From Misgurnus anguillicaudatus (lineage: Eukaryota > Chordata > Actinopteri > Cypriniformes > Cobitidae), in assembly GCF_027580225.2 (NCBI RefSeq), contig NC_073355.2, forward strand, positions 22,441,501-22,505,500: 64,000 bases of DNA, written 5' to 3'. A program made the position numbers and the translations under genes. The notes below the pieces were generated by a model, which was given only the letters and a program-made list of their open reading frames with translations, was not told the DNA's origin and ran no database searches. The number at the start of each line of letters is the position of its first letter. Within the stretch, counting starts at the first letter, position 1. Shown here piece by piece: positions 51,872 through 62,812 of the stretch.

Positions 51872-54800
51872 ATGGCTACCTCCAACCTCAACACCATAAG
51901 GGTTAGATTATACTTTGATTATCCTCCTCCAGCCACACCAGATTGTCGGATGTGCTGGTTGTTGGTGGACTTGAACAAATGCCGAGTGGTCGCGGATTTG
52001 TCCAGCATCATAAAGGAAAAGTTTGGCTACAGCCGTAAGACCATTTTAGACCTGTTCATTGAAGATTGTTACCTGCCTACCACTGAAAGTATCTATATAG
52101 TACGCGATAATGATAGTATACGGTAAGCTTATTAAACACCCTTACGAAAATTAACCACGGTTTAACGGTAGTAACCATGTCTAACTGTGGGAACCGTAAA
52201 TCAGTGTTTTGGGGGCCGCGAGATTATGCTATTTTTTAGGGAGGCTACAAAGGGATGCACCCTATACAAAGAGGGTTGCATGCTGAAAGTATTGAGAACC
52301 ACTGGTTTAAATATACAATTTAAGTTTAAATATGGTAGTACAAATAGTAATCAATCCTCCATTAGGATCAATGAGGATTAAAAAGGTTAATGCACTTCTA
52401 CTGTACTAAATCCATGTTTGATTTTTCATAAGGGTAATAATATAAAAGATGTTTATGCAAGTTTAAATGAGATGCCACCTATTAAGATGTTATTTTGAAT
52501 CATATTTCTTTAATCTTATTGATAGGGTAAAGGTATCTGTTTTTGAAAACGGAGCTGAGATTTACCAAAACTGTGTCGCTCACAACTCGAAGACCAAGAA
52601 GAGAGAGAGAGAAGATGAAATGCAGATTTGTGTTACTCAGGGTTCGAGTAAGAAAACAAAGCTAGATGTTCAAATCAACGGCTCTGCGCCAGCCAATAGT
52701 GAAAAAAAGAAGAAACGTAAGAAGAAGAAGAAAGAAAAGCAGTCGGCCAACAATCCCACCACCCCTCAAAAAAACATTCCAGTTAAAGATCAAGCGAGCC
52801 AGTCCTTTAACAGAAAAAAGACTTCCAGTGTTTCCACTAGTGACAAAACAAGTAGAGCAAAGATTCAGGAATCAACGTCAAGTTCTTCAGACAGCAGTGA
52901 GGATGAGTCTCACAGTAAGCCGTCTCCACCAAAACCTAAACCCAAGCAGTCTGATGGTACCAAGAAGCCTACTATGCCTGCACCGAAAGAGACCTCCTCG
53001 TCGGACTCTGACTCTTCCGATAACACATTTAAACCAACTGCCCGAAAAAGCAGCACCTCTGTACAGCCGCTTCCTGCTACACCTAAACCATCTACCTCGA
53101 CGAACTCTCAAATCCCACCACAAACACCTAAACAGACAAAAATGTCCACAGATTCTTCTTCCTCTTCCTCCTCATCACCCAGCCAACGGAAACCTTCAGC
53201 TAAGAAATCACAGGTGGTCCCTCAACCCTCCCTTACCTCATCTCAGTCTATTTCCGCTTCTGGTTCTAAAAAGCCCCAGGAGGAGGCAGAGAGCTCAGAC
53301 TCGGATGCCAGTGAAATAGAACTTGTGATTAGGAAGCCAAACCTACAAGGAATGGGCTTGAACATTGCTGGTTTAAACTCCAGTACCAGTGAGGCGGCAG
53401 GCAGGCCAAAAGGAAACGCAAGAAGCCAGGATAGAGGCAGAGGTCGGGGTGGAAACCGAGGCAGTGGCAGAGATGGCTTTGGTAGAGCCAAGGGAACACC
53501 ATGGAAACAGGACTTTAATTACAAATATGAGAATGGAGAACATCAGAAACGGAGAGATTTACTGATTAATGAAAGTTTTATTTTACAGGTAAGAACTACC
53601 CAATGTATCTGCTTAAGATTTTATCCTCTAGAATTAAGGGGCCGTTTACAAGACAGCATTTTAACTGAAATCTGTAAAGTTTTTATGTGTTTTGGGGGTC
53701 CAGATCATAGATATGTATAATAAAGGCTAGATGTGTTATGGCGGAGTCTTTAACGTCATCACCTGGCGGCCATCTTACCTCAGACAGCTCGCTCACTCGT
53801 AGCATTGTGTTTAATGGTGCAGGTACATTTAAATCACCATAAGTTGCTTAATTTTCTACCGATTTTCAAACGGTTTGGTTTCTTACAAACATTATTAACG
53901 TGGCTATAATTCTGAATGCTTTAACATGATTCATGAAAATTATTAATTAAGTTTGCACTGTCATAGGTACATCTCTGACGTTAATCCATTAATCGCAATG
54001 CTACGAGTGAGGGAGCGCCCTGTGGTAAGATGGCCGCCAAATGCGGACGTTCCACTCAATTGGCCAGCAGTGTGGGCGAGACATCTAGCCTTTATTGTAC
54101 ATATCTATGGTCCTGATAATGCAAACTTTTGATGAGTTTCAGTGCTTAAATTCAGTTTGAATCTGTTATAACACTGATGTCATAGGCCTACACATGTTCA
54201 CCGTTCGTGGACCCCATTTACTTCTATAGTAGGAAAAAAGAATACTATGGCAGTAAATGGGGTCCACGAACGGTTTGGTTACAAACATTTCTTAAAATAT
54301 CTTCCTTTATGTTCATCAGAACAAAAAAAATTATACAGGTTTGTAATAACATGAGAGTGACTAAATGATGACAGAATTGTCATTTTTGGGTTAACCATCC
54401 CTTTAATTCAGTCTATACTTTAGGCATGCATGAGTTTAACCAAAACGATAACAGAACTGTATTTTAAGATACTGAGTTTATTCATGCTTCTCCATCAAAT
54501 TTGACAAAATTTTGGCACTTTATATTCCAAGGTCACTTACAGGGTAGTAATGAACCTACCTCATCATCCGTCTAAACAAAACAGCTCAATTCTTTTGCCA
54601 TCTTCATTTTTTGGTATTCATCACTTTGTTGAAGAATGTGTATGTGCACAGGCATGTAGTGTTTCTTACAATGGCCACAATCTACTTTGCCATCTACTGG
54701 CCGAGCACAGTTTGCAGTCATGTTCACAGATTTTTTTGACCATGTTAATGTACGACTTTTTTGGAAAGTGTTTTTATCTTGCTTAAGTCCCTTTTTTTAG

Positions 54801-56538
54801 TAATACTGTTTTAGCATTATAATTTTTAGAATTGCAGTTTTACAGTTGCTTTTTACAAAATCTTAAAACTGACTATGTGTTGTTGTAGAATCCACCAGAA
54901 CCTGAACCTGAACCTGAAACAGCCCCCAAAAGAGACTACACAACTTTGCCCCTGCTGGCAGCTCCACCTGCAGTGGGCCAAAACATTGCCTTTAAAGTAT
55001 GATTGAAATTGTTGAATTAATTATAACACAGAGTTAACAAGTTGTTATTGATTTTCTTGATAATGTAATAGCAACTCTAATATGTAATAATTATTGTTAG
55101 AGTTGCTTGGATATTTTTTGTTTCAAACTTCCTCTTTTATAAGTTTTTCATTGAAAATGTACATTGATGGCTGTTTGATTGCTCTCTCCTGTTGATCAGC
55201 TACTGGAGTTAACTGAAAACTACACACCAGAAGTGTCTGATTATAAAGTAATTTTTTCCACTTCATACAAATTATCTTTTAAAATCAGTAATTGTGTTAT
55301 GGACATTTATAACAACTTTTGTTTTTAATAGGAAGGGAAGATTATTGCATTTAATCCTCAAACACAGATGTTGGAGCTTGAACTGCTTTCAAGACCTCAC
55401 GGTAGCAGCAAAGCTTATTCCTATTGCCACTAATTTATATGCATACAGGTTTAATTATATAAAGTTATGCGAAGTCCTGCAACGAGTTCATTCTTTTCTT
55501 TCAGCCCCAGCTGAACCTGGCAAGTTTGACTTGGTGTATGAGTACCCTGATGGATCTGAGATCGTAGAATATGCTGTCACACATGGATCACAGGTGCTCA
55601 GTTTACTTAAACTCAAAGACCTTACTATGGACTTAAAATATCTCTTAAACTGGTATTGCAATCACAAAACTTGTGGCTAAAACTGGTACTGCAATCCCAC
55701 AACTGGTGGCCAATACACAACATGACAACTCCACTTTTTAAATGCCAATATCCTGGCCAGACCACTGTTGTGAGTGATATAAGTATTTGAAATGAAAATT
55801 ATTTCTTAATGTCTAGTGACATATCAGAGCCATTTTATGATTAATTGATATAAATTTCTTACATACTGTTCCTTTAACTTTGTAGTTAAAAAACAGTGTA
55901 AATAAATACCTTCTGGCCATTTCTTTATAAATCTTTTAAAAAATATAATATGTATTTATTCTTGCGAGTTTACTTATATGTAACCCACTATTTTTTTTCT
56001 TTAGCTTATTTGTTGGTAATTATTTTAGCTTTAAATTGCACTGACATATCTTAAAATGCATCAGTGCCTTTGTTTTGTCTTAAAATTCACATAAAAAAGT
56101 AATGTTTTTAGTAAGGCATGTTTGTTAAAACTAGTTATATTACCAAATTTAACGAAGGCCCAGTTCTGGCTTAAACTAATCCCTGTACGGGAAACCACCC
56201 CAGAATCACAATTAGAACTGAACATGACAAACAACAATTTTGCATTTAGTTGCAAAAAGGAGGAGTCTACATTTTCCATTTTTAACGTTTAGCTATTGTC
56301 CTGACGGTGCTAATATGAGCACTTTTGTAATTTGGATTTTAAACCATCCCCCAGTCCCACACAATCATTGCTTTCTGATTATCCTTCTTAATTGTTGATG
56401 TGAAAAAGGCATTTTCTTTGTAAAGTGTGCATGCTGTGGTAAGCTAAAACAATCCTGTCTTTCCTGTCTTTACTGCAGCTGACTGAGCGTTGGGATTCTC
56501 TCCTGGAGCCCCGGCTGATTGTGGAAAATGTTGGATGA
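51872..56538 (+). CDS. coil: Coilin, Cajal-body scaffold protein
   Basis: Nuclear scaffold that organises Cajal bodies and binds snRNP assembly factors. Exons: 51872-52122, 52526-53588, 54889-54996, 55200-55247, 55332-55401, 55505-55593, 56479-56538 (TGA). The total is 1689 nt, 562 residues (human 576). The N-terminal self-association domain (IRVRLYFDYPPPATPDCRMC) is in exon 1. Exon 2 is a long low-complexity linker: a lysine-rich nuclear signal (KKKRKKKKKEKQ), many Ser/Asp/Glu clusters likely phosphorylated by CK2-type kinases, then the RG box (DRGRGRGGNRGSGRDGFGR) that in mammals binds SMN. Exons 3 to 7 give the Tudor-like C-terminal domain (LPLLAAPPAVGQNIAFK, KFDLVYEYPDGSEIVEYAVT). The linker is less conserved than the ends, as expected for the family. 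Exon 3 begins with PEP repeats. Confidence 0.96.
53706..54109. mobile_element. Foldback MITE in coil intron 2
   Basis: Inverted ends CATAGATATGTATAATAAAG and CTTTATTGTACATATCTATG, with arms extending through tggcggccatcttacc and ctcactcgtagcattg and their complements. Flanks gtccagat (53698-53705) and gtcctgat (54110-54117) match at 7 of 8 positions. No coding frame. Confidence 0.8.
54190..54402. repeat. One-ended TTAA cyprinid-type repeat with an inner hairpin
   Basis: The right end reads catttttgggttaaccatcc then ctTTAA, the very abundant cyprinid terminus. The left part forms a hairpin: accgttcgtggaccccattt at 54200 against its complement ending at 54274. No left terminus is seen. Confidence 0.65.
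54407..54888. other. coil intron 2, last part
   Basis: Nothing recognised apart from the acceptor (tgttgtag) at 54881-54888. Confidence 0.4.
55594..56478. other. coil intron 6
   Basis: AT-rich sequence with no repeat end or exon recognised; acceptor tactgcag ends at 56478. Confidence 0.5.
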
Positions 56539-56681
56539 GAGTCAGACAATACAAATAGTCTGAGGCAGAGCCATCTAGATAAAGAACTTTTTTTATTTTT
56601 AGTGATGTTTTCAAATTATAAATTGAATTTTTAAATATGATTGTATCATCAAAATTGTATTTTATTTTTTAGTTTCATTTA

Positions 56682-56687
56682 AATAAA
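56682..56687 (+). terminator. coil: coil polyadenylation signal
   Basis: AATAAA in atttaaataaatagtttg, 144 bases after the TGA, followed by a T-rich stretch. Confidence 0.7.
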
Positions 56688-57586
56688 TAGTTTGTTTTAT
56701 ATAAAATTGCATGGTTCGAAGTGATTTTGTGCTGGATAAGTGTATTTTTTTGTTTCAAATTGCATTTACGTCTTTGAGCATGTCATATGGACAGTTGCAA
56801 TAATGTCAGTCAAATAATTTGTCAATAATTTGTCAAACAAAATATTAATTGGCATAGATGAATGCTGACCATTTTACCTAAAACGTGGAGCAAAATTAAT
56901 GGCATTAAAAAAATGGCAGCGTAGTTATTTTATTTTAACACAGAGATTGTTAGATCTTTTTTGTAAAATCAGCTTTAGCCATTCTTAATGCATTACAAAA
57001 TTGCAGTTTGAAAAATAAGAAAAAGCACTTTTTGTGTTTGCATGTTTGTAACTCAAGTATTAAAGATCTCTTATACACTTTTAGATTCTGATGCTTAACA
57101 AACTTGTCTTAATGTTTACCAGTTAAAACCCATTAAAATATAAACCTGTTAAAAAGAAAATATATGCTGCCACCATTTTAAAGTCATTTAAACCCCTGCA
57201 ATTTGGCTCGAAATTATAGTTAATTATACTCTGTCAGTATTCATCTATGACATTTAAAATGTTGCCTTTTTTAACCATTGTAGCATTCCTTTCTCTAGAA
57301 AAACATCATAAAATCAAAACTTTAAACTGGGGACCTCTGGTTGAGTTGACACTGAATTACCTATCTAAATGCAATTATAGATTACAGTAGTTGAAATTCA
57401 GTTTTTGATGTCAAGAGTTGTTATGATGTCAGTGATTGACGTTTTATCTGTAATGGAAATGTAGGCTATTCTTGATATCAAGAATAATTGATAATTTTAA
57501 CTAGTGACAATTTTATTGCTATAAAAATATCATTGAAAGTCAAATTGTGCTTGCCATAGCTCGAGATGTACGCATCACGTAATAGG
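56688..57586. other. Intergenic, coil to rab11fip4
   Basis: AT-rich sequence with no gene, repeat end or RNA recognised. Confidence 0.5.
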
Positions 57587-57772
57587 TGACGTCAAACCCA
57601 ATATAAATGTCTCTTTCCTCCAGTAGCAGGTAAGCATCATCGACCCCTCCGCACTCGCTGATGGTTTATCCTGCTGAGGCACTCATGCTGCTGATGACTG
57701 AGGCTGAGATGATGGCGAGCACAAATACAGACTCACAGTCTCTCTAGTACATTATAACACATCGTCATAAGG
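57587..57772 (+). promoter_or_regulatory. rab11fip4: rab11fip4 core promoter and 5' UTR: CRE plus TATA
   Basis: A perfect CRE TGACGTCA at 57587-57594 is followed after 7 bases by TATAAAT at 57602-57608. Transcription would start near 57632, giving a 5' UTR of about 140 nt with upstream ATGs (e.g. 57661, 57687). CRE next to TATA is a known arrangement for CREB-responsive promoters; function here is inferred. Confidence 0.6.
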
Positions 57773-57925
57773 ATGGATGGAAATGTCTTCCCTGACCAAG
57801 AGCAGCTCCTTGTTTTCCTGAAAAAACTCAAAGAAGTCTTCGACGTGTGCGATGACGATGCAGACGGTTATATTCGCGTTGAGCACTTCGTGGATCTCGG
57901 TCTACAGTTCGGCCAGAGAGATGAA
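57773..57925 (+). CDS. rab11fip4: Rab11 family-interacting protein 4, first coding exon
   Basis: Class II Rab11 effector acting on recycling endosomes. One 51-residue exon, MDGNVFPDQEQLLVFLKKLK onward, ending …LGLQFGQRDE at donor gtaaga (57926), phase 0. The EVFDVC..DADGYIRVEHF segment is the first, degenerate EF-hand of FIP4; LGLQFGQ matches human LGLRFGQ and not FIP3. In the loop DDDADGYIRVEH position 12 is His instead of Glu/Asp, so Ca2+ binding is doubtful, as in human FIP4. A second ATG at 57777 is out of frame. Later exons lie beyond the window: no match to the next EF-hand was found up to 64000, so intron 1 exceeds 6 kb. The a/b duplicate cannot be assigned. Confidence 0.85.
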
Positions 57926-58949
57926 GTAAGATGCTCATAGTTAATTTCTTAATTCGTACACAAAATATGAGGGGTGAATGTATTTTATTTAGGTCATTGC
58001 AATTTATGTCACATCTTCTGGTTTTTTGGAAAGCATTTCCTCTTAATATTGTGCAAACAGGTTGACACGTTCACTTAGCTCGTGTTTATTTAGTCAATAA
58101 TATAACTATCGCCAGGTGTTTTGTGCAATAATTGTAAAATCTATTAAATACGAACTGTTTAGTAATCTCATTTCCGCCAAGTAACCAAGACAACTGTCTC
58201 CTCACGCTCTTACTTAAGCTGTGATGTCATCATCAGGTAGCCTATCGCTTACAGATTCAATAAATAATGTTTTTATATTATTTTTGTTGTTTATATATTA
58301 TAGGCTTATATTTCCATATTTATTGTTATTTATATTATTTGAGCGGAGTTTGCTGTTGCTGAATTTGTTTATTTAAGCCAGTCGCTCATTTCGACAATTA
58401 AAAGTGGCAAACAATTAATTTTCATTACAAACCATGTTGATTTCCATAATGATTTTTTTAATGTAAATATAAAACATGTCGTTGCTTGCTTTAGCTGATT
58501 ATTGGGTTGATCTGTTTAGTTTATCTGCTCATGGGAGCCGCCTGTATTAAGAGCGTGACCACAACAAACAACATAATGACAGGGCAGTCACAGCAGCTTT
58601 GACTAATCCTCATTAACCTTCTGATCTACAGAAATGCCGTTTATTCTGCCCGACTGAGCCATACTGTGTTTATCAGCAGGGCTTTTTTAGTCACTTATAA
58701 TTTTTATCAGTATAAACTAGACTTTACACTAATAATGTTGGACATCCAAATTTTTAGTCTAATATGGTATGAAAAAATAACAACCAGCACAAATGACGGC
58801 TGTAAAATGCTCATTTCCTTTACTATCACCATGGCAATCACTGCTTATCACTATGATGATATTACAAAAAGGCCTTAAGTGAATGAGGTTGTGTTGGAAC
58901 AGACTGTTTTGAATCTGTAGGGCAGAAATTCTGTTTAGTTAGTTTAGAC
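57926..58949. other. rab11fip4 intron 1, first part
   Basis: No repeat ends recognised. Confidence 0.5.
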
Positions 58950-59716
58950 CAGTGTTTCTCAAACTTTTTCAGCCCAGGGACCACTTTATCTTCCAATTTT
59001 TTTCTGAGGACCACCTTACAGAATCCCACTCTAACACGTCCCCAAAAATCAACAAAATAGGAAGGATAAGCTAAATTTAAGTTTAATATGCAACTGTTTC
59101 AAGTCAAAAACAATTTTTTTTAAAACACAAATGCAATGCTATGTTCAGAAATTATTATATGAATTTTATTTCATTTGAACAAGTAAATGTGAAATAAGTT
59201 ACAGCTTAATATGAAACAACAAACTGCACATGTGAAAAAAACTGCAATTAAACATGCTATAACAGCCTAGGTCCCACTTAATGTCATTCCAAAGAGCCAC
59301 TAGTTTAGAACTGAGGTGGTGGATATATGAAGTCTATGGTTGTAACTATGGTAACAATAAAATGCTGAAAAAATGTTCCCCTTAATGTCCAAAATCACTG
59401 AAATTACAGGGATTTTACACATGAAACCAAAACTAGTACATAACAACACTAATAGATCTGTGAATTTTAGCTGCTTTCAGTTGACGCTTGATCCTTCTTT
59501 TAACTCTTGATCCTTTTTTAACTCTTGATCCTTGTTTTGACTCCTCTTTGGTTTAGCCACCGATCCATTTTTACGTTATTAAAACAGAATGGCAAGAACG
59601 GATATCACAGTTTTGCAAGTGCATTAAAAATCTACTTAAATAAGTGAAGATTGTATAAACACTTGCCTAGTTTAGGTCATCTTTTGGCGGACCGGACCAC
59701 ACTTTGAGAATTACTG
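58950..59716. mobile_element. hAT MITE in rab11fip4 intron 1, perfect 8-bp duplication
   Basis: Left end CAGTGTTTCTCAAACTTTTT, right end CACTTTGAGAATTACTG. Duplicated gtttagac lies at 58942-58949 and 59717-59724. An internal threefold cttgatcct..ttttaactc array lies at 59488-59535. No transposase. Confidence 0.9.
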
Positions 59717-59724
59717 GTTTAGAC

Positions 59725-60892
59725 GATGGATGTTGTGTGGGGTTTTCTTGTTGGTAGAATTACTGCTTATTTTTTCATTAATAATAAAGAAAAGCAGCAT
59801 ACAACTGTATCTGTTATTAGCTGTTGTTAAAATAACTAGTAATTAGGTTTATATGTTTTTCCTTTTTATTTAATTACTGAAATAATGAGGTACAGTATAT
59901 CCATGGTTGTCATGTTCCTTCTTTTTTAAAGCTTGATATTGTCTTAAATGTTTTTAAATTTTGTTGCTCTTTGTTGATCGAGCAGAATTATTCCCATAGA
60001 TGTAAATGACTGCGATATAGGGCTTTTTTCTGCTGTGCGCTGCTTTGCTGCCCTGCGCAGCCATTCACGGTTGACACTTTTTAATTCAGCTGATTTAGAT
60101 GTTTAATCGGACTTCTTTACTCATTCAATTTAATCCATAATGAATTGTGCGGTCTCAAGGCTCTTTAAAATTTAAAGTGAGTCTCAGTGGTCATGATGGA
60201 TGGTATAAACCCATTGAGTAAAGCAAAGATGAATATGACAAGATTTATCATTCCTGAATAGGGGTTGAAGCAGCGCTTAATAAGGCAGAGCTGGCGACGA
60301 AAGTCCCACCTTCCAGTTAAAATAGACTATTGTCAATCGATAAACACTGATGATTTTCTTATTACCATCGAAAAGTGGTTATTAGCACAAGTTGAACTTA
60401 AGAAACAAATGTTATGGTACAGTTGATGCAAGGTTCAATTGTTTGTTTAAATATCGTTGCAGAAATTTGTTGTTTAATTGTGATTCTAGCATGAGAGATA
60501 TTTGTTTTCCCCCATTCAAGTAGATTTTAAGAATGGACTACTTATTTGTCCTCAGTTTCATGTACTAGGCATGTTTACACTAAGCATTATCTTAAATTAT
60601 TTTACACAGATCTGTAATCTTTTGTTGTTTTTAGATCAATTAAAGGTTATATTTCCTGCTCAGCCAAATTTCATTTTAAGATTTATTTAAATTAAGATTT
60701 ATTCAACTCATATTTACAAGACATTTTTACTTAATATTATTTATCTTGACTAGATGAGTTGTTATAACTTATAAAATATAGTTGAAAGAAGTGAACTTCA
60801 TTTTATAAGTTTTAGCTTTTATAAATAATAGTAAGTTGACATGACTTGTAAATGTTAGGTAATTTCCACAATTTTTTTCAAATAAATTATGC
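59725..60892. other. rab11fip4 intron 1, middle part
   Basis: AT-rich, nothing recognised. Confidence 0.4.
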
Positions 60893-61133
60893 TACGTACA
60901 CACCAAACGCGGGGCATCGTGTTACTTGCTCTAGATTACTCGCAGGATTTAACTTCATGTCATGCGAATTGTTTGCTCGAGTTGAATATTTTCAACATGA
61001 GCGAAGACGCGTTTGAGGCAAATAGTGCGTGTTTTCGCGGCAAACGCGCCACCCATATATGATCGCGTCTTTGCATTGACTTTGTATGTAATCTACTTGC
61101 GCAAATCGTTGAACTCGCATCTGGTGTGAACCC
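60893..61133. repeat. Short inverted-end repeat (acacaccaaacgcg type)
   Basis: The left edge cgtacacaccaaacgcgg and right edge cgcatctggtgtgaacccac form imperfect inverted ends around a cgcg-rich core. Loose resemblance only; no clear duplication. Confidence 0.4.
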
Positions 61134-61800
61134 ACAGTAAGGCAGCAAATAATTTTTTTTGAGTGTAGGGGAGTGCAGCGGCCAAAGTACCATTTTTCAG
61201 GAAAAAAACTTCTTTTTGTAAAGATAATGTTTTAGATGGATATATATATATATATTTTGCTGTGTTCAATAACTCACAAGTGTGGTCTATCAATACTAGG
61301 TGGAATTTTGAACAAATGTAAAACGACTTCAGTATAATTTCACTTTGAACATAAGTAGCACATTGTTACTTTTTGGTGACGAAAATAGGGCAATATTTGT
61401 CAGCTCTGTCAAGGGTTGCGTGCTAAAGAAGCTGTCAAAGTTTGAAATGCAAATGTAATCAGGGCACTTTCGTCCCACGTTACTTTCACCCCGGTTCTTC
61501 CCTAGTATTGTCATTTCTAATTAATCTGTCACAGATAATCTCATTTTAATTCCAAAATTACACATATATGCCCAACATCAGCTCACACCGTTTGTAAATT
61601 ATACTTCAAACAACATTGAGTCCTTTGAGTGTTTTGCTTGCTAAACCTGGTGAGGTTTAGTCAGCAGTGTTGAAAAATGAGTTGATGTTATCTGACTGAT
61701 GCTGGGCTTATGGGTGATGGACCCAGCAGAGTTTCTCTTCAGACCTTTAGTCCTGCAGAATTAAACTCCATTTTAGATATCTTTTAGATGTTATGTTTTA
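61134..61800. other. rab11fip4 intron 1 with a short TA run
   Basis: A (TA)n run at about 61240-61254. No gene. Confidence 0.4.
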
Positions 61801-62080
61801 TTGTTGTAATAATTGAAGAGCTCAGATCAAAAACCCTCCAAGTGCATCTGACATGTTTTCAAGCATTGTTTTTTTTATCACAGACTTAATGATTTCTGCC
61901 AACAAAACGGTATTTCTGAATGATCTGAGGATGGGATTAAGCCGATTTTAAGCAAAAGTAGTTGATGAACGTATAGTATGTGCTGAGAGCATTCAGAATA
62001 TGTCATTATCTAATTTTTGACGGAGGTGACATTATATGCTTTTGCATCTGATCCTTAATTACTTTTAATGAAATTATGAT
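61801..62080. repeat. Dispersed repeat D, copy 3
   Basis: Opens gaagagctcagatcaaa…ctgacatgtttt, as in 46660-46700, and later reads tttctgaatgatctgagg and gggattaagc as in 46950-46990. It is a third member of the family at 33371 and 46660. Confidence 0.5.
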
Positions 62081-62282
62081 CGTCTCTCTTGCTAAGATAT
62101 TTGTCTAATCAAATTCTTAAGAGCAACGGATCTCATAATATGCTCAGCGAGCCGAGGATACAAAGTAATGCTTTTCACCAGTCCAAACAAATTGTACCAT
62201 ATAGTGCCAGTCACAGTGATACTGTTCAGTGCTTTGTGCAGTAAAAAGTGATGTAACACCATGAGTGTGTGTGTCAGTGCAG

Positions 62283-62812
62283 CCCAGTCTCCTGAAAATG
62301 CGTATAAATAGCACGAAGTGTAAAACTCGTGCAATACATACGCCAAATTCCACTTTGGCGTGCATATGATACGCAAGTCCTTCCCATTCACTTAAACGGG
62401 GCATCTTTTTTTGTCGTTTTGTTTATTGGTTTCTCATTTTTTTTGCTATTTTTTTACCATTTTCGCTTGGGTTTAGGGTTAGGAACAACTTTTTGTTATA
62501 TAAAAATGACATCCTAACTCTAACCCCAACTCCAAGCGACCATGGCTTAAATATGGACAAAAACATAGAGAAACCTGTATATTAAATAACCTTATTAATC
62601 AAATCTAAAATCTAACCGTAAACCCAAGCGTAAATGGTTTAAAAAACAGAAAAAAATTGAGAAACTAATAAATAAAACAACAAAAAAAAGATGCCCCGTT
62701 TAAGTGAATGGGAAGGACTTGCGTATCATATGCACGCCCAAGTGGAATTTGGCGTATGTATTGCACGAGTTTTACACTTCGTGCTATTTATACGCAACCT
62801 CAGGAGACTGGG
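62283..62812. mobile_element. 530-bp foldback element in rab11fip4 intron 1
   Basis: Ends CCCAGTCTCCTGAAAATGCG and CGCAACCTCAGGAGACTGGG. Arms of about 145 bp are nearly identical in inverse orientation (tataaatagcacgaagtgta; cttgcgtatcatatgcacgc). Both arms therefore carry the same spurious frame beginning MNGKDLRIICTPKW. The unpaired centre is about 62430-62665. gtcagtg occurs near both edges but offset, so no exact duplication is claimed. Confidence 0.75.

Noticed and set aside
52666..53319. 217-codon + strand frame inside coil exon 2
   Set aside because: It is an alternative frame of the Ser/Lys/Pro-rich coilin linker; low-complexity composition keeps it open and there is no domain.
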